Source: Bacteroidales bacterium (GTDB lineage: Bacteria > Bacteroidota > Bacteroidia > Bacteroidales > UBA932). Taken from it: 64,000 nucleotides of DNA. The position numbers were made by a program, and so were the translations under genes. Of this stretch, positions 37,306 through 46,018 are shown in pieces; position 1 is the first letter of the stretch; every line of letters starts with the position of its first letter. The notes beneath the pieces were generated by a model. It was not told the DNA's origin and did no database searches. It was given only the letters and a program-made list of their open reading frames with translations. The stretch covers positions 19,254 through 83,253 of the forward strand of contig SUYY01000004.1 in assembly GCA_015060205.1 (NCBI GenBank), in the 5' to 3' direction.

Positions 37306-38112
37306 TTAGAATCTGTCCAGACGCCTGTAAAGATCCACAGTCCTTACTGCTTCTGCCACATCGTGAACCCTGAGGATGTCGGCACCTTTTTGAAGAGCAT
37401 GGAAATGCAGGACCTGAGTGGCAGGAAGGGCATCTTCCGGACTGATATTGAAATGCTTATATATCATACTCTTTCTGGAGACTCCTACAAGAAGGGGGCT
37501 TCCGAGCGATTTGAATTCACTCAGGTCAGAGAGCATCTGATAGTTCTGTTCCACGGTCTTTGCAAAACCGAATCCGGGATCGAGAATCCAGTCCTTGATT
37601 CCATAATGTAAGGCGGTTTTGGAGAAACGTCTGAAATATCCAAGCACATCATTGACAACATTTTCATAATCAGTAAGTTGTTGCATGGTTTCAGATGTAC
37701 CTCTTTTGTGCATGGCAACATAGGTAAGCCCCAATTGTCCCACCAGAGGGAGCATCTGAGGGTCATCCTCACCTGCTGAAATATCGTTCACAATGAAATC
37801 ACCTGTCAAATCATAAGTCCTGCTGACAATCTCAGACCAATAGGTATCGACCGATATGCGGACATCCGGAAATTCAGTACGGATCTGCCCGAGTACCGGA
37901 GCGAGGCGTTCCCACTCCTGCCGCGCGCCTACAGGATGCGAACCGGGCCGGGTGGAGCATGCTCCTATGTCAATTATTGATGCGCCTTCCTCGACAAGAG
38001 TCCTTATCCTTGTCATTGCCGCACCTACGTCGGTGCAACGGCTTCCGGCGTAGTAGGAGTCGTCAGTGAGGTTGACGATGCCCATTATGTCTATCTGACG
38101 GTCTGCTTTCAT
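37306..38112 (-). CDS. folP: Dihydropteroate synthase
   Basis: MKADRQIDIMGIVNLTDDSYYAGSR, IIDIGACSTRPG, WILDPGFGFAKTVEQN, LLVGVSRKSMI. ORF-track start 38325 is an artefactual extension across an intergenic repeat. Confidence 0.95.
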   Translation of the reverse strand: MKADRQIDIMGIVNLTDDSYYAGSRCTDVGAAMTRIRTLVEEGASIIDIGACSTRPGSHPVGARQEWERLAPVLGQIRTEFPDVRISVDTYWSEIVSRTYDLTGDFIVNDISAGEDDPQMLPLVGQLGLTYVAMHKRGTSETMQQLTDYENVVNDVLGYFRRFSKTALHYGIKDWILDPGFGFAKTVEQNYQMLSDLSEFKSLGSPLLVGVSRKSMIYKHFNISPEDALPATQVLHFHALQKGADILRVHDVAEAVRTVDLYRRLDRF

Positions 38113-38140
38113 CTGAACATAAAAACGGTGGGCAAAATTA

Positions 38141-38193
38141 GTGAAAAGATTCTTCGCTTCGCTCAGAATGACAGTAAAAAGAAATCTTTTCAC
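38141..38193. repeat. Inverted repeat (GTGAAAAGATT / AATCTTTTCAC) enclosing a TTCGCTTCGCTCAGAATGACA dispersed-repeat motif
   Basis: Left arm 38141-38151, right arm 38183-38193, 11-bp perfect; lies between divergent folP and tmk. The artefactual translation contains VILSEAKNL. Confidence 0.8.
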
Positions 38194-38201
38194 TATTTTT
38201 G
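38194..38201 (+). promoter_or_regulatory. Candidate -7 element (TATTTTTG) of tmk
   Basis: TATTTTTG abuts the inverted repeat, 23 nt before the tmk ATG. Confidence 0.55.
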
Positions 38202-38224
38202 TGGGATAATCCAAGAAAAACATC

Positions 38225-38905
38225 ATGCTGGTAGTACTAGAAGGTCTGGACGGAGCCGGTAAATCCACCCAGACAAAGAAACTAAGAACATATCTCGAAG
38301 GCCTTTTCGGCTCATTGGAATACATCCACTTTCCACGGTACGACGCTCCCGTCTACGGAGACCTTATAAGCCGTTTTCTCCGCGGAGACTTCGGAAGCAA
38401 CGAACAGGTGCATCCTCAACTGGTGGCGCTTCTTTTTGCCGAAGACCGTCATGGAGCGGCCCCACAGATGAAGGAGGTGCTGAATGCGGGCGGAAACATT
38501 CTTCTTGACAGGTATGTATACTCCAACATCGCATACCAATGCGCGAAACTCTCCGATGACGCTCAGGCTGAGCAGTTGAGAGAGTGGATATTCAATACCG
38601 AATACGGCGATTTCAGCCTTCCGAAACCGGACCTGAACATATTCCTCGACGTCCCTATCGGATTTGTGGAATCAAAACTCAAAAGTCAGAGAGGTGGTGC
38701 CGACCGTGACTATCTTGAAGGCGGCCAGGACATCCATGAGGCTGATATAGAGTTCCAGAAAAGAGTAAGGGCGATATACAGGAGACAATGCGAACTCGAC
38801 CCGAAGTTCATAAGGATAGACTGCTCTGATGACTATGGACAGATGCTTCCTCCGGGAGAGATTTTTGCAAAAGTGAAGGATGTTGTCGACAATGCCATAA
38901 AATAG
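38225..38905 (+). CDS. tmk: Thymidylate kinase
   Basis: MLVVLEGLDGAGKSTQTKKLRTYLE; LLDRYVYSNIAYQCAKL. Confidence 0.95.
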   Translation: MLVVLEGLDGAGKSTQTKKLRTYLEGLFGSLEYIHFPRYDAPVYGDLISRFLRGDFGSNEQVHPQLVALLFAEDRHGAAPQMKEVLNAGGNILLDRYVYSNIAYQCAKLSDDAQAEQLREWIFNTEYGDFSLPKPDLNIFLDVPIGFVESKLKSQRGGADRDYLEGGQDIHEADIEFQKRVRAIYRRQCELDPKFIRIDCSDDYGQMLPPGEIFAKVKDVVDNAIK

Positions 38906-38911
38906 AACGGA

Positions 38912-40057
38912 ATGAGATATATCCTATTCAGAATGAAGCGTTTCTGCGGTTTTGCAGCAGGTTTTGTATTCTTTATTTCAGGTATTCTGAAACTTGTAGA
39001 CCCGGTGGGGGCGTCACTTGTGATGAAGGAATATTACAAGTTCCTCCACATCGGCTTTCTTGAAGTCACGGCAATGCCGAACGCCCTGTTCTTCGCATTT
39101 CTGGAGACGCTCATCGGAGCAGGACTCATCACCGGAGTATGGAGAAAGATCGTGGCTCCTGTCGCTTTGGGATTCCAGTCCTTCTTCACCTTCCTGACCC
39201 TTCTTCTCGTCATCTTCAAGCCGGAGATGGACTGCGGATGCTTCGGAGAGGCCATTCACCTCACCCACGCCCAGACTTTCATCAAGAACATCATTCTACT
39301 TGTCCTTCTTATCATTTATTATGTGCCGGCAAAATACCTGGGACAGACCAAGAGAAAGAAATATGTATCCTTCGCCCTGGTAAGCCTTTCATCAGCAGCA
39401 TTTGCCATATATTCCTTATCATATATACCGATGGCGGATTTCACAGACCTTCGCCCGGGAACTGCAGTCAACAAGGAGTCTGTTTCAGAATCGTTTGATG
39501 CCGTGTTCGTATATGAAAAGGACGGAAAGGAAGAGACATTCACTCTGGAGAATCTGCCTGACAGCACATGGACATTTCTTCGCACAGAAGCACAGGGAAA
39601 GCCATCCGAGACACCTGCCCATATATCCATACATGACGGGAACGGCAATTATGCCGACTCACTCCTTACTACCGGCAAAGTCATGATTGTGAGCGTGTAC
39701 AGGGACAGACTGCCAGAGAAAGACAGCATTCTGATCAGGAAATTCCTTGCAGATGCGCAAAGCGAAGGATTCCGCCCGCTTCTGCTTACCTCAGACATGC
39801 AGATACAGGACTCGGACCGCTACAACTGCGATTACAAGACCCTGATAACCCTTAACAGGTCCAACGGCGGTGCCACATATCTTGAAGACGGCTATATCAT
39901 CCGCAAATGGGCAAAAAGAGCATTGCCAGCCCCTGAGGAACTGGCAATGATTTCCGAGGAGGATCCCACAGAGACCTTTATCGGCCGCGACACCAAGACA
40001 AGCCTGGCATTTCAGGGATTCCTTCTATATGTGTTTGCTGTAATGCTTCTGCTCTGA
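38912..40057 (+). CDS. MauE/DoxX family redox-associated membrane protein
   Basis: GFVFFISGILKLVDPVGASLVMKEYYKF; MDCGCFGEAIHLTHAQTFIKN motif; several TM helices. Confidence 0.75.
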   Translation: MRYILFRMKRFCGFAAGFVFFISGILKLVDPVGASLVMKEYYKFLHIGFLEVTAMPNALFFAFLETLIGAGLITGVWRKIVAPVALGFQSFFTFLTLLLVIFKPEMDCGCFGEAIHLTHAQTFIKNIILLVLLIIYYVPAKYLGQTKRKKYVSFALVSLSSAAFAIYSLSYIPMADFTDLRPGTAVNKESVSESFDAVFVYEKDGKEETFTLENLPDSTWTFLRTEAQGKPSETPAHISIHDGNGNYADSLLTTGKVMIVSVYRDRLPEKDSILIRKFLADAQSEGFRPLLLTSDMQIQDSDRYNCDYKTLITLNRSNGGATYLEDGYIIRKWAKRALPAPEELAMISEEDPTETFIGRDTKTSLAFQGFLLYVFAVMLLL

Positions 40058-41233
40058 TTACTTGATATACTCGAAAGGCTTTGTTTCGTTATATTTGAAG
40101 TCAATCACGTTGGCCACCTTATATACCGTACCCTTATGTGTGGTGACAAATGCCGCGAAATGGAGATCGTCAAGATTGATCTTTCCTTTTGTATACCACC
40201 AACTGTCACCTACATCACATCGGCCGTCACCATTGAGGTCCTTCTGACCGATATTGGCATTGATAAGGAAAATCCACTCGGCAGTCTTGCCTGCCTCGAT
40301 CTTTCCAAGAGGATAGCCTACATGAGAGCCGAGATATCTGGATTCGGCAATACGCACGCAATTGTTGTGATAATGATACTCGTCCCCCCAGGTACCGTCA
40401 AGCAGATGCAGACGGTCGCTTGCGACCTGCTGCTTGATGTAGATATTGTCCTGCATAAGCCAGAGACCCACATTGTATTCATCTGTCTCCGCAGCCTTTA
40501 CAGACACCTTGACAATGATCTGACCGTCTTCATAATACATCGGATTTGCAGATATTCCCACCTTTGCAGGCGCAGATGTCCACTCATCAATCTTTGACTG
40601 AAGACCGTCAACAGTACCGTTATATGGGTAAGTGGTATCATAATCGATATGGAGATATGGCCATGAACTTACAGGATTAGGCACATTGGCGAAATCCACC
40701 TCCCCCGCATAATTCCTTACGGAAGCGAGAACCACCTTGTCCTTCACTTCATCATTCAGCGTCCTCTTGATGAGATAGGTCATGAACGGACAGTTCGGAC
40801 AGTCCGCACCTGTGTGCTGATTGAAGAATGTCCTGCGGACAAATGATGTATTGGACGGTTCATTATCCTTTGCCGCAGAAGGAATCGAACGGGAAATGGC
40901 ATTGATGGCCACAAAATCCGACTTTCCTGCCTTGTATGCCGCCTGGAAAGAATAGTTTCCAACCTGGTCTGTCGAAAAGACTGAACCCGTCTGCTCATAT
41001 TTACTGCCGTCCACCTTGAAAACGGTTGCCTGACCAGTAACATCAGAGCCTTGATAGTAAACCTTGAACGACACTGCGTCACTTCCGTCAGCCTGAATGA
41101 CACTTTTGTCGAAAGTCAGCACCACACCATCCATCTTGACGCCCATTCCTCCGACTTCCACCACGTCCTCACCGCATGAGGACATGATGACGACTGCCGA
41201 AAGAAAAGCCATGATTGTCTTTATATTCTTCAT
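40058..41233 (-). CDS. Omp28-like lipoprotein with Ig-like domain, CxxC thioredoxin-like domain and a DxNGDGxxD loop
   Basis: AVVIMSSCGEDVV lipobox; DKSVIQADGSDAVSFKVYYQGSDVTG; HTGADCPNCPFMTYLI; DLNGDGRCDVGD. Confidence 0.7.
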   Translation of the reverse strand: MKNIKTIMAFLSAVVIMSSCGEDVVEVGGMGVKMDGVVLTFDKSVIQADGSDAVSFKVYYQGSDVTGQATVFKVDGSKYEQTGSVFSTDQVGNYSFQAAYKAGKSDFVAINAISRSIPSAAKDNEPSNTSFVRRTFFNQHTGADCPNCPFMTYLIKRTLNDEVKDKVVLASVRNYAGEVDFANVPNPVSSWPYLHIDYDTTYPYNGTVDGLQSKIDEWTSAPAKVGISANPMYYEDGQIIVKVSVKAAETDEYNVGLWLMQDNIYIKQQVASDRLHLLDGTWGDEYHYHNNCVRIAESRYLGSHVGYPLGKIEAGKTAEWIFLINANIGQKDLNGDGRCDVGDSWWYTKGKINLDDLHFAAFVTTHKGTVYKVANVIDFKYNETKPFEYIK

Positions 41234-44043
41234 TATCTCATTCTTTTAGATTGTTCTTTTCTGAATTTTTCAAAGTTCTCCTGAACCTTTTCAAGAGTCA
41301 TGACCTCACCCTTCATCCTGACCGGTGTCCTTACGCTCTTGAAGTCCGATCTGTCGGTATATCTTATGAATTCCACATTACCAACCGGAGATATTGCAGA
41401 AGAACGTGATGACGATCTTGTCACCTGATTCTGTTCTGCCGCATCCGGTTCTGTCCAGCCCTTTGTCAGGACGACTTCGGATATGATAGGATTCTCAAGA
41501 ATGTATGAGATGCCTCCTGCCATGTTATCGGAGATACCGATCACATTCGGATACCAGGTCGCTTTATTAGCCTCAAGAGCACCTATCGTGATGGTCTGCA
41601 TATCCTCCGACAGCGTAACAGGGAACTCAAGCGCTCCGACATAGTTTCCTTGATCATCTGAATACTGGAACACCGTGTTGCTTTCTTCCTGATCGGTGCG
41701 TCTGCCGGCCATATAGAACGGCACGCTCCAGTCTGCTACAGGAGAGACGAACATCTTGTTGGCAGTAATGGAAAGGGAATCCTTGCCGTTGACATCCTTG
41801 TTGACATGCAGATAAATCTTAGGTCCGAACCTCGAGAAGATCGAAGCGACATCCACAGTGCTGATGGTCTTGTGCTTGAACAGGTCCCAAGGACTCAGAT
41901 ATGTGAGACTTCCCTGACTGTCGTCAAGCCAGCCTTCGATCAGGAGTTTATTCTGGTTTCTGAGTCTCTTGTTGTTGTAATCCTTTGAGATTTCCTTGAA
42001 TTCCTCAAAATATCCCTGAATCTCCTTATCTGTCCATTTTGTAGCCTCCTTATATGTGGCAAGCACGTCTGCAGGGAGAGATGTAGGATAATCCTGGCCG
42101 GCAACAAACCTGCGCTTGATGGATACCTTCTGCTTGCGGACCTCACCACCCTTCACAGTGGCTGTAAGAGTCCAGTCTCCAACGAGGATATCCTCATCGA
42201 GAAGAGGATTGTAATCAAGGTTTGCAGCCTCTGCATATGGAGTGGTACAGTCTTCTACAGCAGGATGTGCGAGCGCATCTTCGTAAAGGTCGATACCGTT
42301 GGAGATATTCTCGTCGTTGTATGCAACCACGACAAGACGGGTGGTCTCGCCGTCGATTGAAGGAATGTACATGGTATATCCCTTGTCGGAATTGATCTGT
42401 TCAAGTTCCTCCTCAGAGAATTGGGTAGTCATTCCGAGAGTTTCATATGAACTGCCTTTGTTCACATTGTATACCCAGTCTGTCTTATAGTTGGCACCAT
42501 AGTAGCACCTCATAGCCTTGTTGTCGGCAACTGTGGTACACTTCACATTGAATGCCGCAGAATATGGTGTACACTTGTCAGTCAGAGCGGTAACCACAAT
42601 ATTCGGTCCCCTGGTCTTGGTCTTGGCAGGGGTTGAGAATGTATAATGCTTGAAGCACTGCGGCGAACCTATATCGCCCTGCATTCCGGTGATCAGCACA
42701 TGATACTTGGTATCGGCAGGGACGTCATAGAAGAACTCCGACAGAGAGAACTCGATAGGAGGAGCCGAAGTGGTTCCTGCCTCTGCTACAACCTGTATCT
42801 GACCGAAGTTGTACAGCGCAAAATATGAAGTCACCGCCCACTGCAGATATTCGGTCTTTCCGTTGAGAAGTTCGAGCATCTGGTTATATGCTCCATCGTC
42901 AAGAACGGTAAACAGATATCTGTACACATTTTCGTCAGGAACAATGGTCAAAGTGGCATCTACTGACCTAAGGTCGTCCACTCTCACCTCAAAATCAGCA
43001 TTGAGTTGAGCAGGAACCCTCGTCCTGAAAAGTTTTCTTGCAAAAGCACCTGTCCAGGAAGCATCCACATCGCTGTCAAGATTGATGTCATGGATTATTC
43101 CTGCACCCTTAGTCGCCTTTTCCGACGGCTTCCTGTAGATGCTCCAGTACTTTGAAGAATCTATGCATGGGAGGTAATAGCCGTCTTCCCAACCACCCGG
43201 GAAGGCAAAACCGTTCACCATATAACTCTTGTCTTCATAAATACCTCCCTTCTTGTATTCGTCAGGCTCACTCATCCATTCGAACTCACCAGCCACAAAT
43301 ACTACAGGCTCACCGGGAGCGATAGGATTCCACAATATGGACATATCGTTTTCGTCCACTACTCCGTCCTCATTGATGTCGGCACCTGCTTCGCCATAAT
43401 TCAAGGCATCGGAATACTCGATTGTCGTATCTTCTGTAAGATACCTTCCGGCGTTATAGAGAAGATTGAAGTAGTCGTCATTGCTGTTCTTGTAGAAGTT
43501 ATATATCATCAGGTCACCCTGAGTATATCGGATGGCCCTGCTGCCAGGCTTGCCGTGCTGGCTCTTCCTGACAGATTCAGGAACCTTGATATGCATCTTA
43601 TATCCGTCAGGAGTGACACCGACTACCGTCGCAAGTTGGTTGAATTCGAATGCACCTGTCTCAAACTGGAACTTATACATCTTCGAGAGATTCTCTCCGA
43701 GACGAGCCACCAGATAGACATAATATTTTGTATTTTCCTCGATAGGATAGTCGAGCAACTGCTGCTCGCCATCAGTGTAGAAAGTATTCTCGGTTCCGCT
43801 GATATTGAGAACCGTTTCGTTCCACTGCATATTCGGAATACTTTCCATTTCCACCTTGGAAACAGTATAAGCGACAGTGACCGGATATGGTATCGTCGCG
43901 TTAAGCGTCACATAACCCGGACCAAAGCCCTTGAGGGACACGGAAAAATCTTTCTTTTCAGGTTCCGGGTCACACCCTGTAAGAACACCGCTGAATGCAG
44001 CAATCAGGACTGCACACAGGATTTTGTTGAAAAAGTTTTTCAT
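41233..44043 (-). CDS. Large (936 aa) modular lipoprotein with a dockerin/EF-hand-like motif
   Basis: GVLTGCDPEPEKK lipobox; ADINEDGVVDENDMSILWNP; repeated beta modules. Confidence 0.65.
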   Translation of the reverse strand: MKNFFNKILCAVLIAAFSGVLTGCDPEPEKKDFSVSLKGFGPGYVTLNATIPYPVTVAYTVSKVEMESIPNMQWNETVLNISGTENTFYTDGEQQLLDYPIEENTKYYVYLVARLGENLSKMYKFQFETGAFEFNQLATVVGVTPDGYKMHIKVPESVRKSQHGKPGSRAIRYTQGDLMIYNFYKNSNDDYFNLLYNAGRYLTEDTTIEYSDALNYGEAGADINEDGVVDENDMSILWNPIAPGEPVVFVAGEFEWMSEPDEYKKGGIYEDKSYMVNGFAFPGGWEDGYYLPCIDSSKYWSIYRKPSEKATKGAGIIHDINLDSDVDASWTGAFARKLFRTRVPAQLNADFEVRVDDLRSVDATLTIVPDENVYRYLFTVLDDGAYNQMLELLNGKTEYLQWAVTSYFALYNFGQIQVVAEAGTTSAPPIEFSLSEFFYDVPADTKYHVLITGMQGDIGSPQCFKHYTFSTPAKTKTRGPNIVVTALTDKCTPYSAAFNVKCTTVADNKAMRCYYGANYKTDWVYNVNKGSSYETLGMTTQFSEEELEQINSDKGYTMYIPSIDGETTRLVVVAYNDENISNGIDLYEDALAHPAVEDCTTPYAEAANLDYNPLLDEDILVGDWTLTATVKGGEVRKQKVSIKRRFVAGQDYPTSLPADVLATYKEATKWTDKEIQGYFEEFKEISKDYNNKRLRNQNKLLIEGWLDDSQGSLTYLSPWDLFKHKTISTVDVASIFSRFGPKIYLHVNKDVNGKDSLSITANKMFVSPVADWSVPFYMAGRRTDQEESNTVFQYSDDQGNYVGALEFPVTLSEDMQTITIGALEANKATWYPNVIGISDNMAGGISYILENPIISEVVLTKGWTEPDAAEQNQVTRSSSRSSAISPVGNVEFIRYTDRSDFKSVRTPVRMKGEVMTLEKVQENFEKFRKEQSKRMR

Positions 44044-44085
44044 TTATGATTGATTTATATTTATTTGTCGACGGTATAAACCGTG

Positions 44086-44115
44086 CAAAGTTAACATTTT
44101 TTCGCAAATTTCCAA
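44086..44115 (-). promoter_or_regulatory. Bacteroidetes-type promoter (TTG-N19-TAACTTTG) for the 44043-40058 operon
   Basis: Minus-strand TTG (44113-44115), TAACTTTG (44086-44093). Confidence 0.65.
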
Positions 44116-44130
44116 TCGCTGATCCTGCGA

Positions 44131-44160
44131 TTGCCCTTTGGAGGAATTTTGCTATATTTG
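44131..44160 (+). promoter_or_regulatory. Bacteroidetes-type promoter of purB (TTG-N19-TATATTTG)
   Basis: TTG 44131-44133, TATATTTG 44153-44160; purB ATG at 44186. Confidence 0.7.
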
Positions 44161-44185
44161 CACCGCAATTTTAAAAACGTACGGA

Positions 44186-45526
44186 ATGAGCAATTTTTCA
44201 CTGATGGCCGTGTCGCCTATCGATGGACGCTATTCGCGTCAGACTGAACCACTTAGGGAATATTTCAGCGAGTATGCACTGATAAAGTACAGAGTTAGAG
44301 TGGAAATCGAGTATTTCATTGCACTCTGCCAGATTCCTCTTCCACAACTTGCAGACTTCGATTCATCGAAGTTCGAAGCACTGAGGGACATATACAGGAA
44401 CATGACTCCTGAAGATGCAGCAAAAGTGAAGGAGATCGAGAAAGTGACCAACCATGACGTTAAGGCTGTCGAGTATTTCATCAAGGACCGCTTCAAGGAA
44501 ATGGACATCATGAAGTGGGGAGAATTTGTTCATTTCGGACTTACCTCCCAGGACATCAACAACACATCTGTCCCCCTCTCGTTCAAAGAGGCCATCGATG
44601 ATTGCTTCATGCCGCTTCTGAAAGAGGTTCTCGGACTTATCAAAGGCATGGCTTCAGACTGGGCAGAGATTCCTATGCTTGCCAAGACCCACGGACAGCC
44701 TGCATCACCTACCCGAGTAGGCAAGGAGTTCAACGTGTTTGCAGTACGTCTTGAGGAGCAGATCCGCCAGTTCGAACTTCTCACCTATCCTGCCAAGTTC
44801 GGTGGTGCGACCGGCAATATGAACGCTCACAAGGTGGCATATCCCGGAATAGACTGGATCGGTTTCGGAAATGACTTCGTCGCTTCCCTCGGACTCAAGA
44901 GGTCCTTCCCTACCACCCAGATCGAGCATTACGACAATCTTGCTTCCCTGTTTGACTGTCTGCGCAGAATCAACACCATTCTGATTGACTTCGCACGCGA
45001 CATCTGGACATATATTTCGATGGAATATTTCCGTCAGAAGGTAAAGGCCGGAGAGGTAGGTTCATCTGCCATGCCTCACAAGGTGAACCCTATCGATTTC
45101 GAGAATGCTGAAGGAAACTTCGGAGTGGCAAACGCCCTCTACACCCATCTTTCGATGAAACTCCCTATATCACGTCTGCAGCGTGACCTTACAGACTCGA
45201 CTGTGCTCCGTAATATAGGAATGCCTATGGCTCATTCGATGATTTCTCTGAACTCACTCAAGAAGGGACTGGGCAAACTCATCCTCAACGAGGAGGCGAT
45301 ACGTGCCGACCTTGAAAGAAACTGGGCTGTGGTGGCAGAGGCGATACAGACCATCCTGCGCCGCGAGAACTATCCTAATCCTTATGAAACGCTCAAGGCT
45401 CTGACAAGAACAGGTGCGGGAATCAACCACGAGGTGATTGCTGATTTCATCGAGACTCTTGAGGTGAGCGAATCTGTGAAGGAGGAACTCCGCGTTCTGT
45501 CACCTTGGACATATACGGGATTTTAG
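44186..45526 (+). CDS. purB: Adenylosuccinate lyase
   Basis: MSNFSLMAVSPIDGRYSRQTEPLREYFSE; GSSAMPHKVNPIDFENAEGN signature. Start set to 44186. Confidence 0.96.
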   Translation: MSNFSLMAVSPIDGRYSRQTEPLREYFSEYALIKYRVRVEIEYFIALCQIPLPQLADFDSSKFEALRDIYRNMTPEDAAKVKEIEKVTNHDVKAVEYFIKDRFKEMDIMKWGEFVHFGLTSQDINNTSVPLSFKEAIDDCFMPLLKEVLGLIKGMASDWAEIPMLAKTHGQPASPTRVGKEFNVFAVRLEEQIRQFELLTYPAKFGGATGNMNAHKVAYPGIDWIGFGNDFVASLGLKRSFPTTQIEHYDNLASLFDCLRRINTILIDFARDIWTYISMEYFRQKVKAGEVGSSAMPHKVNPIDFENAEGNFGVANALYTHLSMKLPISRLQRDLTDSTVLRNIGMPMAHSMISLNSLKKGLGKLILNEEAIRADLERNWAVVAEAIQTILRRENYPNPYETLKALTRTGAGINHEVIADFIETLEVSESVKEELRVLSPWTYTGF

Positions 45527-45540
45527 ATTCCTCCACTCAC

Positions 45541-45600
45541 TTCGTTCGGTCGGAATGACAGTGGACGTTATTCGTTCGGTCGGAATGACAGTGGACGTTA
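45541..45600. repeat. Perfect 30-bp tandem duplication (ttcgttcggtcggaatgacagtggacgtta x2)
   Basis: 45541-45570 and 45571-45600 are identical; lies between convergent purB and the ftsB-like gene and reaches the stop codon of the latter. Confidence 0.98.
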
Positions 45601-45924
45601 TTCTATAATATAGACATCTTCGCCAGGCGCAGCAAAATTATATTGCTCCCTGGCGAATTTTTCTAATGTATCCTTATTGTTCTTCATCATATTGATCCGC
45701 CTGTCGAGTTCCGCATTCTCCTGCTGGTAAGTCCGGATCAACTTCTCCTGACGTCTCACTTCGATGGCTGCCTTCGCCCAATGGAAGAAGGTATGACCAG
45801 GGCCTACTATCCACGAAAAAAGCAGAAGTGAAGTCAAGACCACGACGAACCACGCAAACTTGCGATGCGGACCACTGAATATATCCTTAAATTTTCCCAC
45901 AGCAATATTTTTTGAAATTTCCAC
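45598..45924 (-). CDS. FtsB/DivIC-like septum formation initiator protein
   Basis: Single TM then coiled coil (RRQEKLIRTYQQENAELDRRINMMKNNKDTLEKFAREQYNFAAPGEDVYIIE). Confidence 0.85.
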   Translation of the reverse strand: MEISKNIAVGKFKDIFSGPHRKFAWFVVVLTSLLLFSWIVGPGHTFFHWAKAAIEVRRQEKLIRTYQQENAELDRRINMMKNNKDTLEKFAREQYNFAAPGEDVYIIE

Positions 45925-45944
45925 AATGTCTCGGCAAATTTAAT

Positions 45945-45952
45945 TATTTTTG
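45945..45952 (+). promoter_or_regulatory. Candidate -7 element (TATTTTTG) for the nucleotidyltransferase gene at 46019
   Basis: Exact TAnnTTTG match in the divergent intergenic region. Confidence 0.5.
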
Positions 45953-46018
45953 TACGATTTTAACATAGTCGTTCACTTCGACAGGAACAAAACAACACAC
46001 AAAAACAATTCAGATATC

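Noticed and set aside
38113-38325. 71-aa N-terminal extension of FolP (…VILSEAKNLFTNF…)
   Set aside because: Overlaps the divergent tmk start and an intergenic repeat; FolP homology starts at MKADRQIDIMG (38112).
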